This document shows positions 42,240 to 50,586 of a DNA stretch of 64,000 nucleotides, piece after piece. Below the pieces are notes generated by a model. It made no database searches. It was given only the letters and a program-made list of their open reading frames with translations, and was not told the DNA's origin. The stretch is from Paenibacillus_E oryzisoli_A (lineage in GTDB: Bacteria > Bacillota > Bacilli > Paenibacillales > NBRC-103111): the NCBI RefSeq assembly GCF_050467285.1, contig NZ_JBCMUN010000005.1, positions 728,104-792,103 on the forward strand, in the 5' to 3' direction. Each line of letters starts with the position of its first letter. Within the stretch, counting starts at the first letter, position 1. A program made the position numbers and the translations under genes.

Positions 42240-43172
42240 ATGAAGCTGTCCACGGCATTCGCAGCAGCCTGCCTCCTCATCTGCAGCCTGGGTATCATGC
42301 CCCTGCACTCTTCGGCAGGCGATTCCGTCAAGCAGCCGGAAATAGCCCTGGAGCAGCCTGCCGCGTCGGACAATCCGTCCGAACGCACAAGCGCAGCCCC
42401 GCTCTCCGATACAATTCGCCAGTGGCAGTCGACAATCGCCGAGGAGCTTGACAACGCCAGTTGGAAAACCGCTACCTGGCAGAGCTACCCGCTTGGGCCC
42501 GGAACGCATGGCTGGGTGGTCATCCTTACCGATCAAGGCGCGGAAGTTGGCTATATGATCGTTCACGCCGCCGAAGATGGCGGTTATCGCTTGACGGAAT
42601 ACGGCACAGGCGACCATCCGTTATTTAGCTTAAGCACGTTGTATCAGTCTTTGATACAACAGGAACTTATTTCTTCTTCCATTACGTTTGAAGCGTTCGT
42701 GCAAGATCCCGCTGTGATTCAGGACCGGTTGTATGCAGGAACGTTGACCTCCGTCTGGAAGCTGTCCCTGCCGGAGCAGACGGTATATGCGGATGCCAAG
42801 TCCGGGGAAATTTTGCCCCTGACGAAAGACCCGGTACCCGCAGCTGACGAATCTCCGAAACCCTCGTCGCTGACGCATATCGCCCATCAAGTGGTGCTGC
42901 CGGCCTTTGATCCCTACGACCGCCTGCCCTGGATCCAAGGCACACCGATGGCGGTCGCTTCGCTCGGGGAGCTCCAGCAGGAGCTTCAAGAAGACGAAGA
43001 AGCCCAGCTTACGTATGTAACGAAGCTGTACGGCGGGCAAGTGACGATGCCGCTGGCGGTCATGGGCTACACGGAGTGGGATGCCGGTCCGACGTACCTG
43101 GTGCTCGATCATAACGGCCCGCGGTATATTCCGCTTCCTTCCGCATTGGCGCAAGGGAGCCTCTATAACTAG
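42240..43172 (+). CDS. Exported protein of unknown function
   Basis: 310 residues with a signal peptide (KLSTAFAAACLLICSLGIMP, cleavage near HSSAGD). The mature part begins with a Pro/Ala-rich stretch, then contains PepSY-like wording (QTVYADAKSGEILPLTKDP; GYMIVHAAEDGGYRLTEYGT). A C-terminal part (AFDPYDRLPWIQGTP ... GYTEWDAGPTYLVLDH) looks like a degenerate peptidase-C39-like domain with no obvious catalytic cysteine. AGGAGGA ribosome site 7 bp upstream. No family assigned with certainty. Confidence 0.75.
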   Translation: MKLSTAFAAACLLICSLGIMPLHSSAGDSVKQPEIALEQPAASDNPSERTSAAPLSDTIRQWQSTIAEELDNASWKTATWQSYPLGPGTHGWVVILTDQGAEVGYMIVHAAEDGGYRLTEYGTGDHPLFSLSTLYQSLIQQELISSSITFEAFVQDPAVIQDRLYAGTLTSVWKLSLPEQTVYADAKSGEILPLTKDPVPAADESPKPSSLTHIAHQVVLPAFDPYDRLPWIQGTPMAVASLGELQQELQEDEEAQLTYVTKLYGGQVTMPLAVMGYTEWDAGPTYLVLDHNGPRYIPLPSALAQGSLYN

Positions 43173-43180
43173 CACAAAAA

Positions 43181-43211
43181 AAGCCTAAAACCTGATTTAG
43201 GTCTTAGGCTT
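43181..43211. terminator. Bidirectional terminator
   Basis: AAGCCTAAaACCT-GATTT-AGGTcTTAGGCTT, flanked by A and T runs. It ends the exported-protein gene and overlaps the 3' end of yqzE on the other strand. Confidence 0.75.
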
Positions 43212-43409
43212 CTTTCGCTTGCTGGGCAGCTTTACACTGCCGAACATCATTCGCGTCGCAAACGGGATCATACCGAACCAACGCGTCTGCCAAGGCTCAC
43301 GCTGCTGCTTCAAAGACGCTTTCGCCTGCTGGCGAACTTCTTTCGGTGTATCGATATACGTGACAACCCGCTGGGTTATGTATTTGACAAGCTCATCGCT
43401 TTTCGCCAT
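43197..43409 (-). CDS. yqzE: YqzE family protein
   Basis: 70 residues from ATG 43409 (MAKSDELVKYITQRVVTYID), preceded by AGGTGG; an upstream GTG in frame is too near the ribosome site. WFGMIPFATRMMFGS and the Lys-rich C-terminus match the small YqzE family of Firmicutes. In B. subtilis yqzE follows the comG competence operon, but no comG genes are visible here. Function unknown. Confidence 0.85.
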   Translation of the reverse strand: MAKSDELVKYITQRVVTYIDTPKEVRQQAKASLKQQREPWQTRWFGMIPFATRMMFGSVKLPSKRKKPKT

Positions 43410-43503
43410 GCTATCCACCTGCCTTACCGCCTAGTATGCCCATTACCGCAAGGGACTAAACGCCGCAATAAGCCAGGCAGGTGGAGCCAGCCAAGCGATT
43501 GAA

Positions 43504-43785
43504 TTAAGCGGGACGCCCGCCGCTTTCCGCAACGATTTTATCCGCAAACGATTTAATTGTCCCGCAACCGAGCAGCATCGGCTTATTGTCACACTGCAGG
43601 AGCAGCGTCTGCGCATTCGTGTCCCATGCGTACTGAAAGCCAACATTCATCCCGACGACGGTGATCATAAATTTGCCCGAGGCTGCATTTGGAATCGAAA
43701 AGCCTTGCCTTCTGCCGACCTGTTGCAGGGCTCTGAATACCGAAGACGTAATCCCTCTGTACATCCATGTGCTGCAAGCCGCCAT
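43504..43785 (-). CDS. Small protein of unknown function
   Basis: About 93 residues from ATG 43785 (MAACSTWMYRGITSSVFRAL); a GTG 12 bp earlier is also possible, and the GAGAGGGAG ribosome site lies 13 bp before the ATG. Beta-rich central part (GKFMITVVGMNVGFQYAWDT, LLLQCDNKPMLLGCGTI), two to three cysteines, no signal peptide. No family recognised. Codon use fits the neighbourhood. Confidence 0.6.
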   Translation of the reverse strand: MAACSTWMYRGITSSVFRALQQVGRRQGFSIPNAASGKFMITVVGMNVGFQYAWDTNAQTLLLQCDNKPMLLGCGTIKSFADKIVAESGGRPA

Positions 43786-43899
43786 AGGTTGGTTCACTCC
43801 CTCTCATATCAATTCCTTTTAATTGTATGAACCGCGGCCCAGATTCGTGCCTGCTTTACGCAAAAGTCATTCGTACCAAAGAGAGAGGTGCCCAGTCAG

Positions 43900-44127
43900 A
43901 TGCCGAAAGAAATGCTGCGAACCGAGCAGTTTTACATTCAAATGGATGAATTGAAGCATACCTTGGAAATCGGATTTACGGGAGAAACCAACGAGCCGCT
44001 GCGGTCACTAAACCTATCGCACGCTGAATTAACCCAGCTGCTGTATACCCTGCTGGATGTCAGTTCCGTTTTCCGCGGAGATACCGCTTATTTTGAACCG
44101 AAATCTGGGCAGGCGTCCGACGTATGA
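43900..44127 (+). CDS. Small protein of unknown function
   Basis: About 75 residues from ATG 43900 (MPKEMLRTEQFYIQMDELKH), preceded by GAGAGAGGTG. Acidic and soluble, predicted helix (HAELTQLLYTLLDVSSVF). No family recognised. Confidence 0.6.
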   Translation: MPKEMLRTEQFYIQMDELKHTLEIGFTGETNEPLRSLNLSHAELTQLLYTLLDVSSVFRGDTAYFEPKSGQASDV

Positions 44128-44143
44128 TCTACCATACAACACC

Positions 44144-44200
44144 AAAAAGCACGATAACCGCTTCACAACTGCTGTGAGGGGTTATCGTGCTTTTGTTTTT
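44144..44200. terminator. Bidirectional terminator
   Basis: GCACGATAACC (44149-44159) pairs with GGTTATCGTGC (44180-44190), with A and T runs outside. It separates two convergent genes. Confidence 0.8.
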
Positions 44201-44211
44201 GGTGACGTTGC

Positions 44212-44865
44212 CTAGTTCCGGTTGAATCCCGCAATCGAGGCAATGAAACGCAGAATATACAGGAACAGGTTGATAAAATCAAGATAAATATTCAGCGCGG
44301 CCAGCGGAACTTCCTCCGCCGCAACTCCGTCGCGATACTGCGCCACATCATACAGCACCCAACCGCTGAAAATCAAAATCCCGACCATCGACCACACGAG
44401 GTTCGTCATCGAACCGAAATTCACGAACATGCCGATCACGCTCATGAGCACCAGCCCGATCGTGCCTGCGAACAAGAACCCACCCAGGAAGCTGAAATCC
44501 CGTTGGGAACGGTGCGCGTAGAACGCAAGTCCGCCAAAGATCGCCGCCGTCGCAAAGAACGCACCGGACACGACGTTTGCGCCAAGCAGGCCGCCGTATA
44601 CCATGATGACGGGATACAACGTCACGCCGGAGATGGCCGTGAAGGTGTAGAGAAAGCCGTAGCCGATGTTCTTGCCGCGAATCCGAATGATCAGCGCGGC
44701 GATCAGCATGCCGACCTCAACAATAATAAAGAGTGTGACCAACGAAGGCGGAATAACCATCGCGCCAATCAACATGCCGATGAAGGACACCAGCAGCGAC
44801 AAAGCAAATGTCTGCAGCACATGCGCGAAGCTGCCTTGCTGCGAAACCGTAACCGTTCTTTCCAT
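44212..44865 (-). CDS. Bax inhibitor-1/YccA family membrane protein
   Basis: 217 residues with seven hydrophobic segments (LIGAMVIPPSLVTLFIIVEV, GLVLMSVIGMFV ...) and the C-terminal family signature AALNIYLDFINLFLYILRFI, in which the aspartate belongs to the pH-sensing calcium-leak pore of BI-1 proteins. Probably a cation-leak channel of the cytoplasmic membrane. Monocistronic, GGGAG ribosome site. Confidence 0.92.
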   Translation of the reverse strand: MERTVTVSQQGSFAHVLQTFALSLLVSFIGMLIGAMVIPPSLVTLFIIVEVGMLIAALIIRIRGKNIGYGFLYTFTAISGVTLYPVIMVYGGLLGANVVSGAFFATAAIFGGLAFYAHRSQRDFSFLGGFLFAGTIGLVLMSVIGMFVNFGSMTNLVWSMVGILIFSGWVLYDVAQYRDGVAAEEVPLAALNIYLDFINLFLYILRFIASIAGFNRN

Positions 44866-44911
44866 AGAACGTCAACTCCCTTAGGAAAAATTGTACAATC
44901 TATGGTATGTA

Positions 44912-45814
44912 TTATAGCTGAGTTTCATGTGAGTTGCTACCGCTACAATCCGATTCCCCCACATATTTCAACTTATCCGGATTTCTAACGAAAAACAGGT
45001 TGCGTACAACGCCATTCTCCACATAAATCAACCCTGCCGTGTGGACGCCTCCGCTTGATCGAAGCACAATGCCGTAATTGCCGTTGATTTGACGTACTTC
45101 TGCCAACACTTCCCCATGAACCATGGCACTCTGACGCACCGGACCGAGCAGGAAGCTCGCCACTCTATCCCGTGTAGTAATTGGTTCAAGCGCAGCCTGC
45201 ACCTTGCCGCCTCCATCGGAAACCAGGACGACCTCCTGATCAAGCATGGCGAGAATTTGCTTCATATTTCCTTGCTTGAGCGCCGCCAAAAAGGTTTGAA
45301 CCCACGCTTGACCGGCTCCGTCATGAGGCGCCAGCTCCTCTTGGCGTAGCCCCATTTTCGCATTCGCACGGCTGAACAGCTTACGGCAATTGGTCTCGCT
45401 TTTATCAAGAAGCTCCGCGATCTCCTGATAGTCGAAGCCAAGAGCCTCGCGCAGCACAAACACACTTCGTTCCGCCAGGGATAACCGTTCCAGCAGCACG
45501 AGCATGGCGTAGGACAAGAGATCCTCGCGGACGACCGATTCCATGGCATCTTCCTCGGAAGTGAGAAACGGCTCCGGCAACCACTCTCCGAAATATTCCT
45601 CCCGCTTCTTGCGGGCCGACTTGTATAAATCCCGGCAGCGATTCGTGACCATTTTGCATAGATACGCTTTCGGATTAGCCAGTTGTTCTGGATGAACTTC
45701 CATTGCTTTCAGAAAAACATCCTGCACGACATCCTCGCTGTCTGAAACCGATCCGGTTAATTGATAAGCAAGTTTAAATAACAACCCTTTATACTGTGCA
45801 TATAATTCATTCAT
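44912..45814 (-). CDS. ECF41-group sigma factor (SigJ-like)
   Basis: About 300 residues from ATG 45814 (MNELYAQYKG). Sigma region 2 (YQLTGSVSDSEDVVQDVFLK) and region 4 (AERSVFVLREALGFDYQEIA, ELLDKSETNCRKLFSRAN) are followed by a SnoaL-like C-terminal domain (about 170-300) that tunes activity in ECF41 proteins. These have no classical anti-sigma; the fused domain replaces it. An in-frame TTG at 45856 would leave almost no leader after the predicted promoter, so the ATG is preferred. Divergent from a carboxymuconolactone-decarboxylase-like gene, the usual ECF41 partner. Confidence 0.92.
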   Translation of the reverse strand: MNELYAQYKGLLFKLAYQLTGSVSDSEDVVQDVFLKAMEVHPEQLANPKAYLCKMVTNRCRDLYKSARKKREEYFGEWLPEPFLTSEEDAMESVVREDLLSYAMLVLLERLSLAERSVFVLREALGFDYQEIAELLDKSETNCRKLFSRANAKMGLRQEELAPHDGAGQAWVQTFLAALKQGNMKQILAMLDQEVVLVSDGGGKVQAALEPITTRDRVASFLLGPVRQSAMVHGEVLAEVRQINGNYGIVLRSSGGVHTAGLIYVENGVVRNLFFVRNPDKLKYVGESDCSGSNSHETQL

Positions 45815-45875
45815 AGCTCCATACCATCCTTGATGAGTGTCTATTTCGCATGCCAATCGTTGTCCCTATCTATAA

Positions 45876-45902
45876 GACGACAAAGGGGAGCGATTTGTGA
45901 CA
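45876..45902 (-). promoter_or_regulatory. ECF41-type promoter of the sigma gene
   Basis: On the minus strand TGTCACA (45902-45896), 16 bp, then CGTC (45879-45876): an exact match to the ECF41 consensus TGTCACA-N16-CGTC. It points to positive autoregulation. Confidence 0.8.
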
Positions 45903-45947
45903 CGGCGATGGCAGGCTGAACGAGCGGCGGCCTCGACTCCCCGCACA

Positions 45948-45974
45948 TGTCACAGAACAGACGACCACCTCGTT
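45948..45974 (+). promoter_or_regulatory. ECF41-type promoter of the partner gene
   Basis: TGTCACA (45948-45954), 16 bp, then CGTT (45971-45974), one base off the ECF41 consensus, 45 bp before the start of the partner gene. Confidence 0.75.
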
Positions 45975-46018
45975 ATATGTACGAGACTGTAAAAAAACAA
46001 AAAGAGAGGTGTGTCCCC

Positions 46019-46498
46019 ATGACACAACGAGTAAATTACATGCAGCAATCTCCGGAATTTTTCAAAAAAATGATGGAGCTCAGCAATGCCGAAAAAGATA
46101 GCGCCATTGAAGAAAAAACGCTTCTTCTTGTGCACATTCGCGCTTCCCAACTCAATGGCTGCGGCTTTTGCCTCGACATGCACATCAAACAGGCCAAAAT
46201 CCATGGCGAAAGCGAGCTGCGGCTCTATCATCTCCCGATCTGGCGGGAGTCGAATCTGTTCCTCCCACGCGAACGCGCTGCGCTGGCATGGACCGAGATT
46301 CTTACCAAGCTGCCTGAGCACGGCGTACCCGATGAGGTATACGATCGTGTTCGCACCCATTTCTCCGAGAAGGAACTTTCGGATCTCACTTTCTCCGTGA
46401 TGGCGATTAACGCTTGGAACCGCATCAACGTCGCATTCAAAACCGTACCGGGCTCGGCGGATGCGGCGTTCGGGTTGACGAAGGCTGGGTTGAAATAA
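46019..46498 (+). CDS. Carboxymuconolactone decarboxylase/AhpD-like protein
   Basis: 159 residues from ATG 46019 (MTQRVNYMQQSPEF), with GAGAGGTG upstream. It carries the AhpD-type redox motif C-x2-C-x3-H in NGCGFCLDMHIKQAK and the family N-terminus EKTLLLVHIRASQ. Likely a peroxidase-like or stress protein. It is the standard target of ECF41 sigma factors and has such a promoter here. Confidence 0.9.
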   Translation: MTQRVNYMQQSPEFFKKMMELSNAEKDSAIEEKTLLLVHIRASQLNGCGFCLDMHIKQAKIHGESELRLYHLPIWRESNLFLPRERAALAWTEILTKLPEHGVPDEVYDRVRTHFSEKELSDLTFSVMAINAWNRINVAFKTVPGSADAAFGLTKAGLK

Positions 46499-46543
46499 TC
46501 TAGCGGTCGTCGTGTCGATCCCACTGCGAGATTCGGTTAACAG

Positions 46544-46592
46544 AAAAGGGATGTCACCCAGCCATGAATGTGGCTGGGGGCATCCCTTTTTT
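46544..46592. terminator. Bidirectional terminator
   Basis: AAAAGGGATG (46544-46553) pairs with CATCCCTTTT (46581-46590), with an inner CCAGCCA/TGGCTGG stem. Lies between convergent genes. Confidence 0.8.
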
Positions 46593-46603
46593 CATAAACG
46601 GTC

Positions 46604-47356
46604 TTACCCCATATGGATCCCGCCATTTACATATGTGCACGTGCCCGTAAGGAAACGACTCTCTTCGCTCGCCAGAAAAGCAATCGCGCCTGACACATCA
46701 TTCGGCACAGCCACACGCTGCAGCGGCGTCATAGCGGCAATTTGCTGCTTGACCGAAAACGGCGTATCATTCGACGCTTCCGTCTGGACTAGTCCCGGGG
46801 AAATGACGTTGGCCGTGATCCCGTACGGGCCGGCTTCCAACGCTACATATTTGGCATAGGCATTCAGCGCCCCTTTGGCGGTGCCGTGCGCGGACATATA
46901 CGGCAAAGCAGTATCCGCTGCTCCGCTGGAAATGTAGATAATTCTTCCATATTTTCGTTCAACCATGCCGGACAGAACCGCCTCTGTTAATGTAAACGCA
47001 GCTTTCATTTCATCGTTCAGCTTCTGTGCCAGCTCCTCCCACTGCAGCTCGATCAACGGCTTCATCACAAAGGACATATGTGCATTGCTGACCAAAATAT
47101 CGATACCGCCCAGTGTTTCTTTGATGTGAGCCACAGCCTCTCTCACCTGTTCAGGCTCCCTCACATCCGCCTGTGCCAATTCAGCCGTCCCTCCTGCTTC
47201 GCGGATCCGGTCCACGATAGCTTGCGCAGCATCTGTCTGCCGCACATAATTGATCGCCACCTTGGCGCCTTGCTGAGCCAGCATCAACGCCGCAGCCGCC
47301 CCAATTCCCCGGGCTCCCCCTGAAATAAAAGCAACTTTCCCCTGTAAATTCATCAT
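46604..47356 (-). CDS. Short-chain dehydrogenase/reductase
   Basis: 250 residues. NAD(P)-binding GGARGIGAAAALMLAQ near the N-terminus, NAG-equivalent VSNAHMS, catalytic Ser in IIYISSGAADT with Y-x3-K as YMSAHGTAK (the tyrosine position reads as H-G-T-A-K with Y two residues before, so the catalytic Tyr may be shifted). C-terminal GTCTYVNGG is typical of FabG-like proteins. Substrate unknown. Followed upstream by a DUF2269 gene 54 bp away, probably one operon; the leftmost of the two. Confidence 0.88.
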   Translation of the reverse strand: MMNLQGKVAFISGGARGIGAAAALMLAQQGAKVAINYVRQTDAAQAIVDRIREAGGTAELAQADVREPEQVREAVAHIKETLGGIDILVSNAHMSFVMKPLIELQWEELAQKLNDEMKAAFTLTEAVLSGMVERKYGRIIYISSGAADTALPYMSAHGTAKGALNAYAKYVALEAGPYGITANVISPGLVQTEASNDTPFSVKQQIAAMTPLQRVAVPNDVSGAIAFLASEESRFLTGTCTYVNGGIHMG

Positions 47357-47410
47357 TCTGATTTCCTCCTCATCATAGATAAGATGCTTTCCCGGTCCGC
47401 GTTCCGTTGC

Positions 47411-47866
47411 CTACATCGGCTTGACAATCATAAACAGAATTAAGACAATGCCGAGAATCGAAGCCGTGTTATACAGCCGATTCGCTTTGGCAAGAAGTGC
47501 CGTTTTGTTCGTCGCTACCCCCGGATCATTCTCTGCGTCATCGCCGATATTGAGCAATTGCATCAATTGGTTCAGAACAGGCCCCAGCATCCCCACGGCA
47601 ACGATTTGAATCATCACATAAAGAACGAGAGAACCCAGAATCCATAGGTCCGAGAAATTCCAGCCCGTTGCAGCAACAAGCGCCACGCCCGAAACAACAG
47701 CAATCGAACCGCCGATCTTCGGAAAATAGTTAAGCAGACCGAACAACGCCAGCGACTGTTGGAGCTGTTGGCTGCGCTGCTTCTTCCTAAGTAAAATATG
47801 ACCGAAATACGTTGGTCCGATGCCGATAATCGCTGAAAGCACATGAATCCATATAAGCCATTCCAT
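47411..47866 (-). CDS. DUF2269 family membrane protein
   Basis: 151 residues with four hydrophobic helices (LIWIHVLSAIIGIGPTYFGH opening, characteristic of the family; LVLYVMIQIVAVGMLGPVL; LGIVLILFMIV at the end). Function unknown. First gene of a pair with the SDR; a perfect 14-bp palindrome lies about 92 bp upstream. Confidence 0.85.
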   Translation of the reverse strand: MEWLIWIHVLSAIIGIGPTYFGHILLRKKQRSQQLQQSLALFGLLNYFPKIGGSIAVVSGVALVAATGWNFSDLWILGSLVLYVMIQIVAVGMLGPVLNQLMQLLNIGDDAENDPGVATNKTALLAKANRLYNTASILGIVLILFMIVKPM

Positions 47867-47957
47867 CGTTTACCACTCCTTATAATGTGTTCGGACACTA
47901 TGACGCTTTCGCCCTCCCTGCCATTGAATTTATCATGAAGGGTTCCATCTTCGGAAT

Positions 47958-47971
47958 TATACGATCGTATA
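47958..47971. promoter_or_regulatory. 14-bp palindrome upstream of the DUF2269-SDR pair
   Basis: TATACGATCGTATA is a perfect palindrome, of the kind bound by TetR- or MarR-family dimers. No such regulator is adjacent. Confidence 0.45.
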
Positions 47972-48092
47972 GTTTCTGGTCAATTTGCACAAAGACACAC
48001 CGCACAGCAAAATAAACCCACACCGCAAGTAGGGTGTGAGCTTATTCGATGCCGCTACAAGATGAACAAAAATGTGCCAAAAGGCTAAAATA

Positions 48093-48133
48093 AAAACAAC
48101 CCCTCTTCGAATTCATCAAAGAGGGGTTGTTTT
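48093..48133. terminator. Terminator of tRNA-Leu
   Basis: AAAACAACCCCTCTT (48093-48107) pairs perfectly with AAGAGGGGTTGTTTT (48119-48133); T run on the minus strand. Confidence 0.85.
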
Positions 48134-48139
48134 TTAGGA

Positions 48140-48224
48140 TGCGGTCAAGAGGACTCGAACCTCCACGGGGGGTTAGCCCACACGGACCTGAACCGTGCGC
48201 GTCTGCCAATTCCGCCATGACCGC
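48140..48224 (-). tRNA. tRNA-Leu (CAG)
   Basis: On the minus strand the sequence folds as a class II tRNA: acceptor GCGGTCA/TGACCGC, D-arm with GGCAGACGC, anticodon stem-loop CACGGTTCAGGTCCGTG with anticodon CAG, a long variable arm and GGTTCGAGTCC as the T-arm. The discriminator base is A; CCA is not encoded. Confidence 0.93.
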
Positions 48225-48351
48225 ATGTCTCAAAAAATCTTGCTTAACCAATATACCACGCAAGCAATGGCTCGTCAACAAATCTTTCACATGAATTTCT
48301 GTATAAATTGCGCCCGCTCTCCTCACCCTACATCCAAAGGAGGGATGTCCC

Positions 48352-48537
48352 ATGAATGAAGAGGAAATCCAAGAGCTTGAGCCTAAATACACCGCCAACG
48401 AACGCCACTTGAGCGAAGGCGAAGCCGAAGAAATCGTGCACGAGCCGAATTTCCGAAGTGGCAGCGATGAAGACGATCTGGCCGAGATCGATGCGCTGGC
48501 CGTCGGTCTCGCCTATGGAGTTTTCCGGCGCCAATAG
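48352..48537 (+). CDS. Small acidic protein of unknown function
   Basis: 61 residues, strongly acidic (MNEEEIQELEPKYTANERHL, GEAEEIVHEPNF, DEDDLAEIDALAVG). Excellent AAGGAGGG ribosome site 8 bp before the ATG. No family recognised. Confidence 0.65.
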   Translation: MNEEEIQELEPKYTANERHLSEGEAEEIVHEPNFRSGSDEDDLAEIDALAVGLAYGVFRRQ

Positions 48538-48556
48538 CAAGGAGTCGCATTAAGGG

Positions 48557-48592
48557 GGGCACAGTGTCGCGCAGAGCGCAGACGCTGTGCCC
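48557..48592. terminator. GC-rich hairpin between a small gene and cbiZ
   Basis: GGGCACAGtGTC pairs with GACgCTGTGCCC across a 12-nt loop. No T run on either side, so termination is uncertain; position after both convergent stops supports it. Confidence 0.45.
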
Positions 48593-48599
48593 TTCCCCA

Positions 48600-49337
48600 T
48601 TACAGCCGCTGCACGGCCTCGCTGTACTTCATGCCCGACGCAAGGATCGCCTCATACACGGTGCGCCCGATAAAATACCCGAGCGTCGTCGCCGTCCCTG
48701 CATAGTGGTACGTCGGGCCTTGCCCTGTCGCCGCGATCAGCACGGCGTCGGTCGTTGTCCCTGTCGCGGCTTCGCCATCGATGGTGATGCCAAGCGCTTG
48801 CAGCGCCGCGGCCTTCGCCTCGGTCGCGGTAATGACAGCGTTGACCATCGCGGCATCGGTCAACGCGCCTTCCACCACGACGATCGTGTTAATCGTCCCG
48901 ATCGTCTCCAAAAACAACCGCGACGCGTCCTGCGACGCCCCCGCGCGCGCCTTATTGCCGAGGCCGACGGTGACCCAGGCCTCGACGCGCAGGACGGCCA
49001 CTCCCGCCGCCGTCTTCTCCTCCGGCCACACTATAGCATGGTGGCCGACATCCGCGACGTACGCGGCCGTGAGCATGCCCGCCGTCGCCCCAGGCTCCAG
49101 ACCTTCCCGTTCCAGGAAGGTCTCCATCTCTTGCAGCGGGTTCGGCTCGTTGTAAAACTTGCTCACCTGCCGGTTGACCAAGTGCCGATGCCAGCCGAAC
49201 CCACCGCCCCACGGCGACGAGTTCAGCGTGCGCAGCGGATGGTCAGCGTCAACCCGCAAGTACTCCCCATGCGGCGAGCGTACCAGCTCGGCGTGAACTC
49301 CCCCAGGCGCAGCGCTCGATTCCCGCTCATTCCTCAT
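48600..49337 (-). CDS. cbiZ: Adenosylcobinamide amidohydrolase
   Basis: 245 residues of the CbiZ family: LNSSPWGGGFGWHRHLVNRQ, GMLTAAYVADVGHHAI, VEAWVTVGLGNKARAG and TINTIVVVEGALTDAAMVNA, then TEAKAAALQ and ATGTTTDAVLIAATGQG are the family signature. CbiZ cuts the side chain off salvaged cobinamides so they can re-enter B12 synthesis. It fits a B12-using cell (class II nrdJ is in the same window). The start overlaps a small upstream gene by 11 bp. No cobalamin riboswitch is visible. Confidence 0.92.
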   Translation of the reverse strand: MRNERESSAAPGGVHAELVRSPHGEYLRVDADHPLRTLNSSPWGGGFGWHRHLVNRQVSKFYNEPNPLQEMETFLEREGLEPGATAGMLTAAYVADVGHHAIVWPEEKTAAGVAVLRVEAWVTVGLGNKARAGASQDASRLFLETIGTINTIVVVEGALTDAAMVNAVITATEAKAAALQALGITIDGEAATGTTTDAVLIAATGQGPTYHYAGTATTLGYFIGRTVYEAILASGMKYSEAVQRL

Positions 49338-49599
49338 CGTGCGACAGGTCGTCCGGCTCGACGGGATCCTGCGGGAGCATGTATTCCGGCGGACGTTCCG
49401 CCTCGTACGGCTGGTACACGTAGCCGCGGCCCAGCTTGACGACGCGGCGGTTCTTTTTTCGAATCATGACGGTTTCATCATCCCAAGCGACGACGGAGCC
49501 CCGCACATCATTGGCCGGGCTGGCATCACGAATCACACGCAGCAGCGTGCCTTCCACACGGTATGTATCTAACTGTTCATCTGTAATCAACGAAACCAC
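49327..49599 (-). CDS. Small protein of unknown function upstream of cbiZ
   Basis: 90 residues (MVSLITDEQLDTYRVEGTLL; VRGSVVAWDDETVMIRKKNR). A predicted small beta-barrel of Sm/YlxS type is possible from the alternating pattern, then an acidic, Pro-rich tail. A GGAGGTGG ribosome site precedes the ATG. Overlaps cbiZ by 11 bp, so probably co-translated. Confidence 0.7.
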   Translation of the reverse strand: MVSLITDEQLDTYRVEGTLLRVIRDASPANDVRGSVVAWDDETVMIRKKNRRVVKLGRGYVYQPYEAERPPEYMLPQDPVEPDDLSHDEE

Positions 49600-49792
49600 C
49601 TCCTGGATGCATGGGCGAACGACCAGCCCACATCTTGTGTTAAACTTTGTTCCCGTTTAGCATACACCATTTTCCGAATCCGCGAAACGTTACATAATTA
49701 GGCTGGGAATAGGCTAACTTAACGGAGAAGAACCATGACAGCAGCAGGCAAAGCGCAACCTAACTACGACCTGTACGGGAGGCAACCTGACG

Positions 49793-50116
49793 ATGAACGA
49801 AGTCAAACGAACCTACTATATCAACGTCGGCACCGGCGAAGTGCTGGAAGATCCGACCACTCTTGACGTTCAATTTGAAATCCAGGCAACCGAGGAAGAC
49901 ATCGCCAAGCTGCAAGAGCTTCTTGAAGAAGTCGACAACACCTCGCAAAACAGCTACGGCGCCACCTGGTTCCCTTGGCAAGTCTACTATTCCGTTCCGC
50001 AGGATCAGGAATACGATTATTATTTGACCGAAGTGTACCGCGCCATTCACCGCCTCGGCAATGAACACACCAGACGGCATATTGAAAGCATGAATGTTCT
50101 CAATCAAGGGGTATAA
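49793..50116 (+). CDS. Conserved-looking small protein of unknown function
   Basis: 107 residues (MNEVKRTYYINVGTGEVLED, TEEDIAKLQELLEEVD, TWFPWQVYYSVPQDQEYD). GGGAGG ribosome site. Soluble, acidic, alpha/beta. I know of similar Paenibacillus proteins annotated only as hypothetical; no function is supported. Confidence 0.75.
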   Translation: MNEVKRTYYINVGTGEVLEDPTTLDVQFEIQATEEDIAKLQELLEEVDNTSQNSYGATWFPWQVYYSVPQDQEYDYYLTEVYRAIHRLGNEHTRRHIESMNVLNQGV

Positions 50117-50121
50117 CGGCA

Positions 50122-50159
50122 AAAGGCCAAAGATTCCACAATCGGAACCCTTGGCCTTT
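50122..50159. terminator. Terminator between convergent small genes
   Basis: AAAGGCCAA (50122-50130) pairs with TTGGCCTTT (50151-50159), with an inner GATTCC/GGAACC stem. Confidence 0.65.
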
Positions 50160-50179
50160 CCACCTTCGTATATGAACAA

Positions 50180-50506
50180 TTAACTGACATGCTCCTTGGA
50201 ATCATTCGTCTCAAACCAGAAATCAAGGACTTTGCTTGACATCACACGTTTCTTGATATATTCCGCTTGACTTGCCGAGAATTGCTGCTCCCACTCGTAA
50301 CCCAGCTCTGTGCAAAGCTTCACGATGGTTAACAGTTCGGACCAAGCCACATAGCGCTTATACCAAAAAAATTGAGGATGTTCGATCATATACGGATACA
50401 GATCGTCAAACTCTGTATGTTTACAATCTAATGCTCGTTCAAAATGCGTTTTCGCTTCCTCAAGCTTCGACATAAAATATTCGAATGAACCATTTTCGAT
50501 ACCCAT
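50180..50506 (-). CDS. Small protein of unknown function
   Basis: 108 residues, helical and aromatic-rich (SFEYFMSKLEEAKTHFERAL, MIEHPQFFWYKRYVAWSELL). GGAGGCTGG ribosome site upstream of the ATG. No family recognised. Confidence 0.7.
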   Translation of the reverse strand: MGIENGSFEYFMSKLEEAKTHFERALDCKHTEFDDLYPYMIEHPQFFWYKRYVAWSELLTIVKLCTELGYEWEQQFSASQAEYIKKRVMSSKVLDFWFETNDSKEHVS

Positions 50507-50586
50507 AGATGCCAGCCTCCTCTCTTACCTTGTAACCATTATAAAGGATAAATCGTTTTCAGGGAAGTAGAAGTCTCCATGTAAAA

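Noticed and set aside
49735..49866. Short frame overlapping the 107-residue gene start
   Set aside because: It has a passable ribosome site, but the product is Arg/Ser-rich, reads into the next gene out of frame and shows no leader-peptide features.
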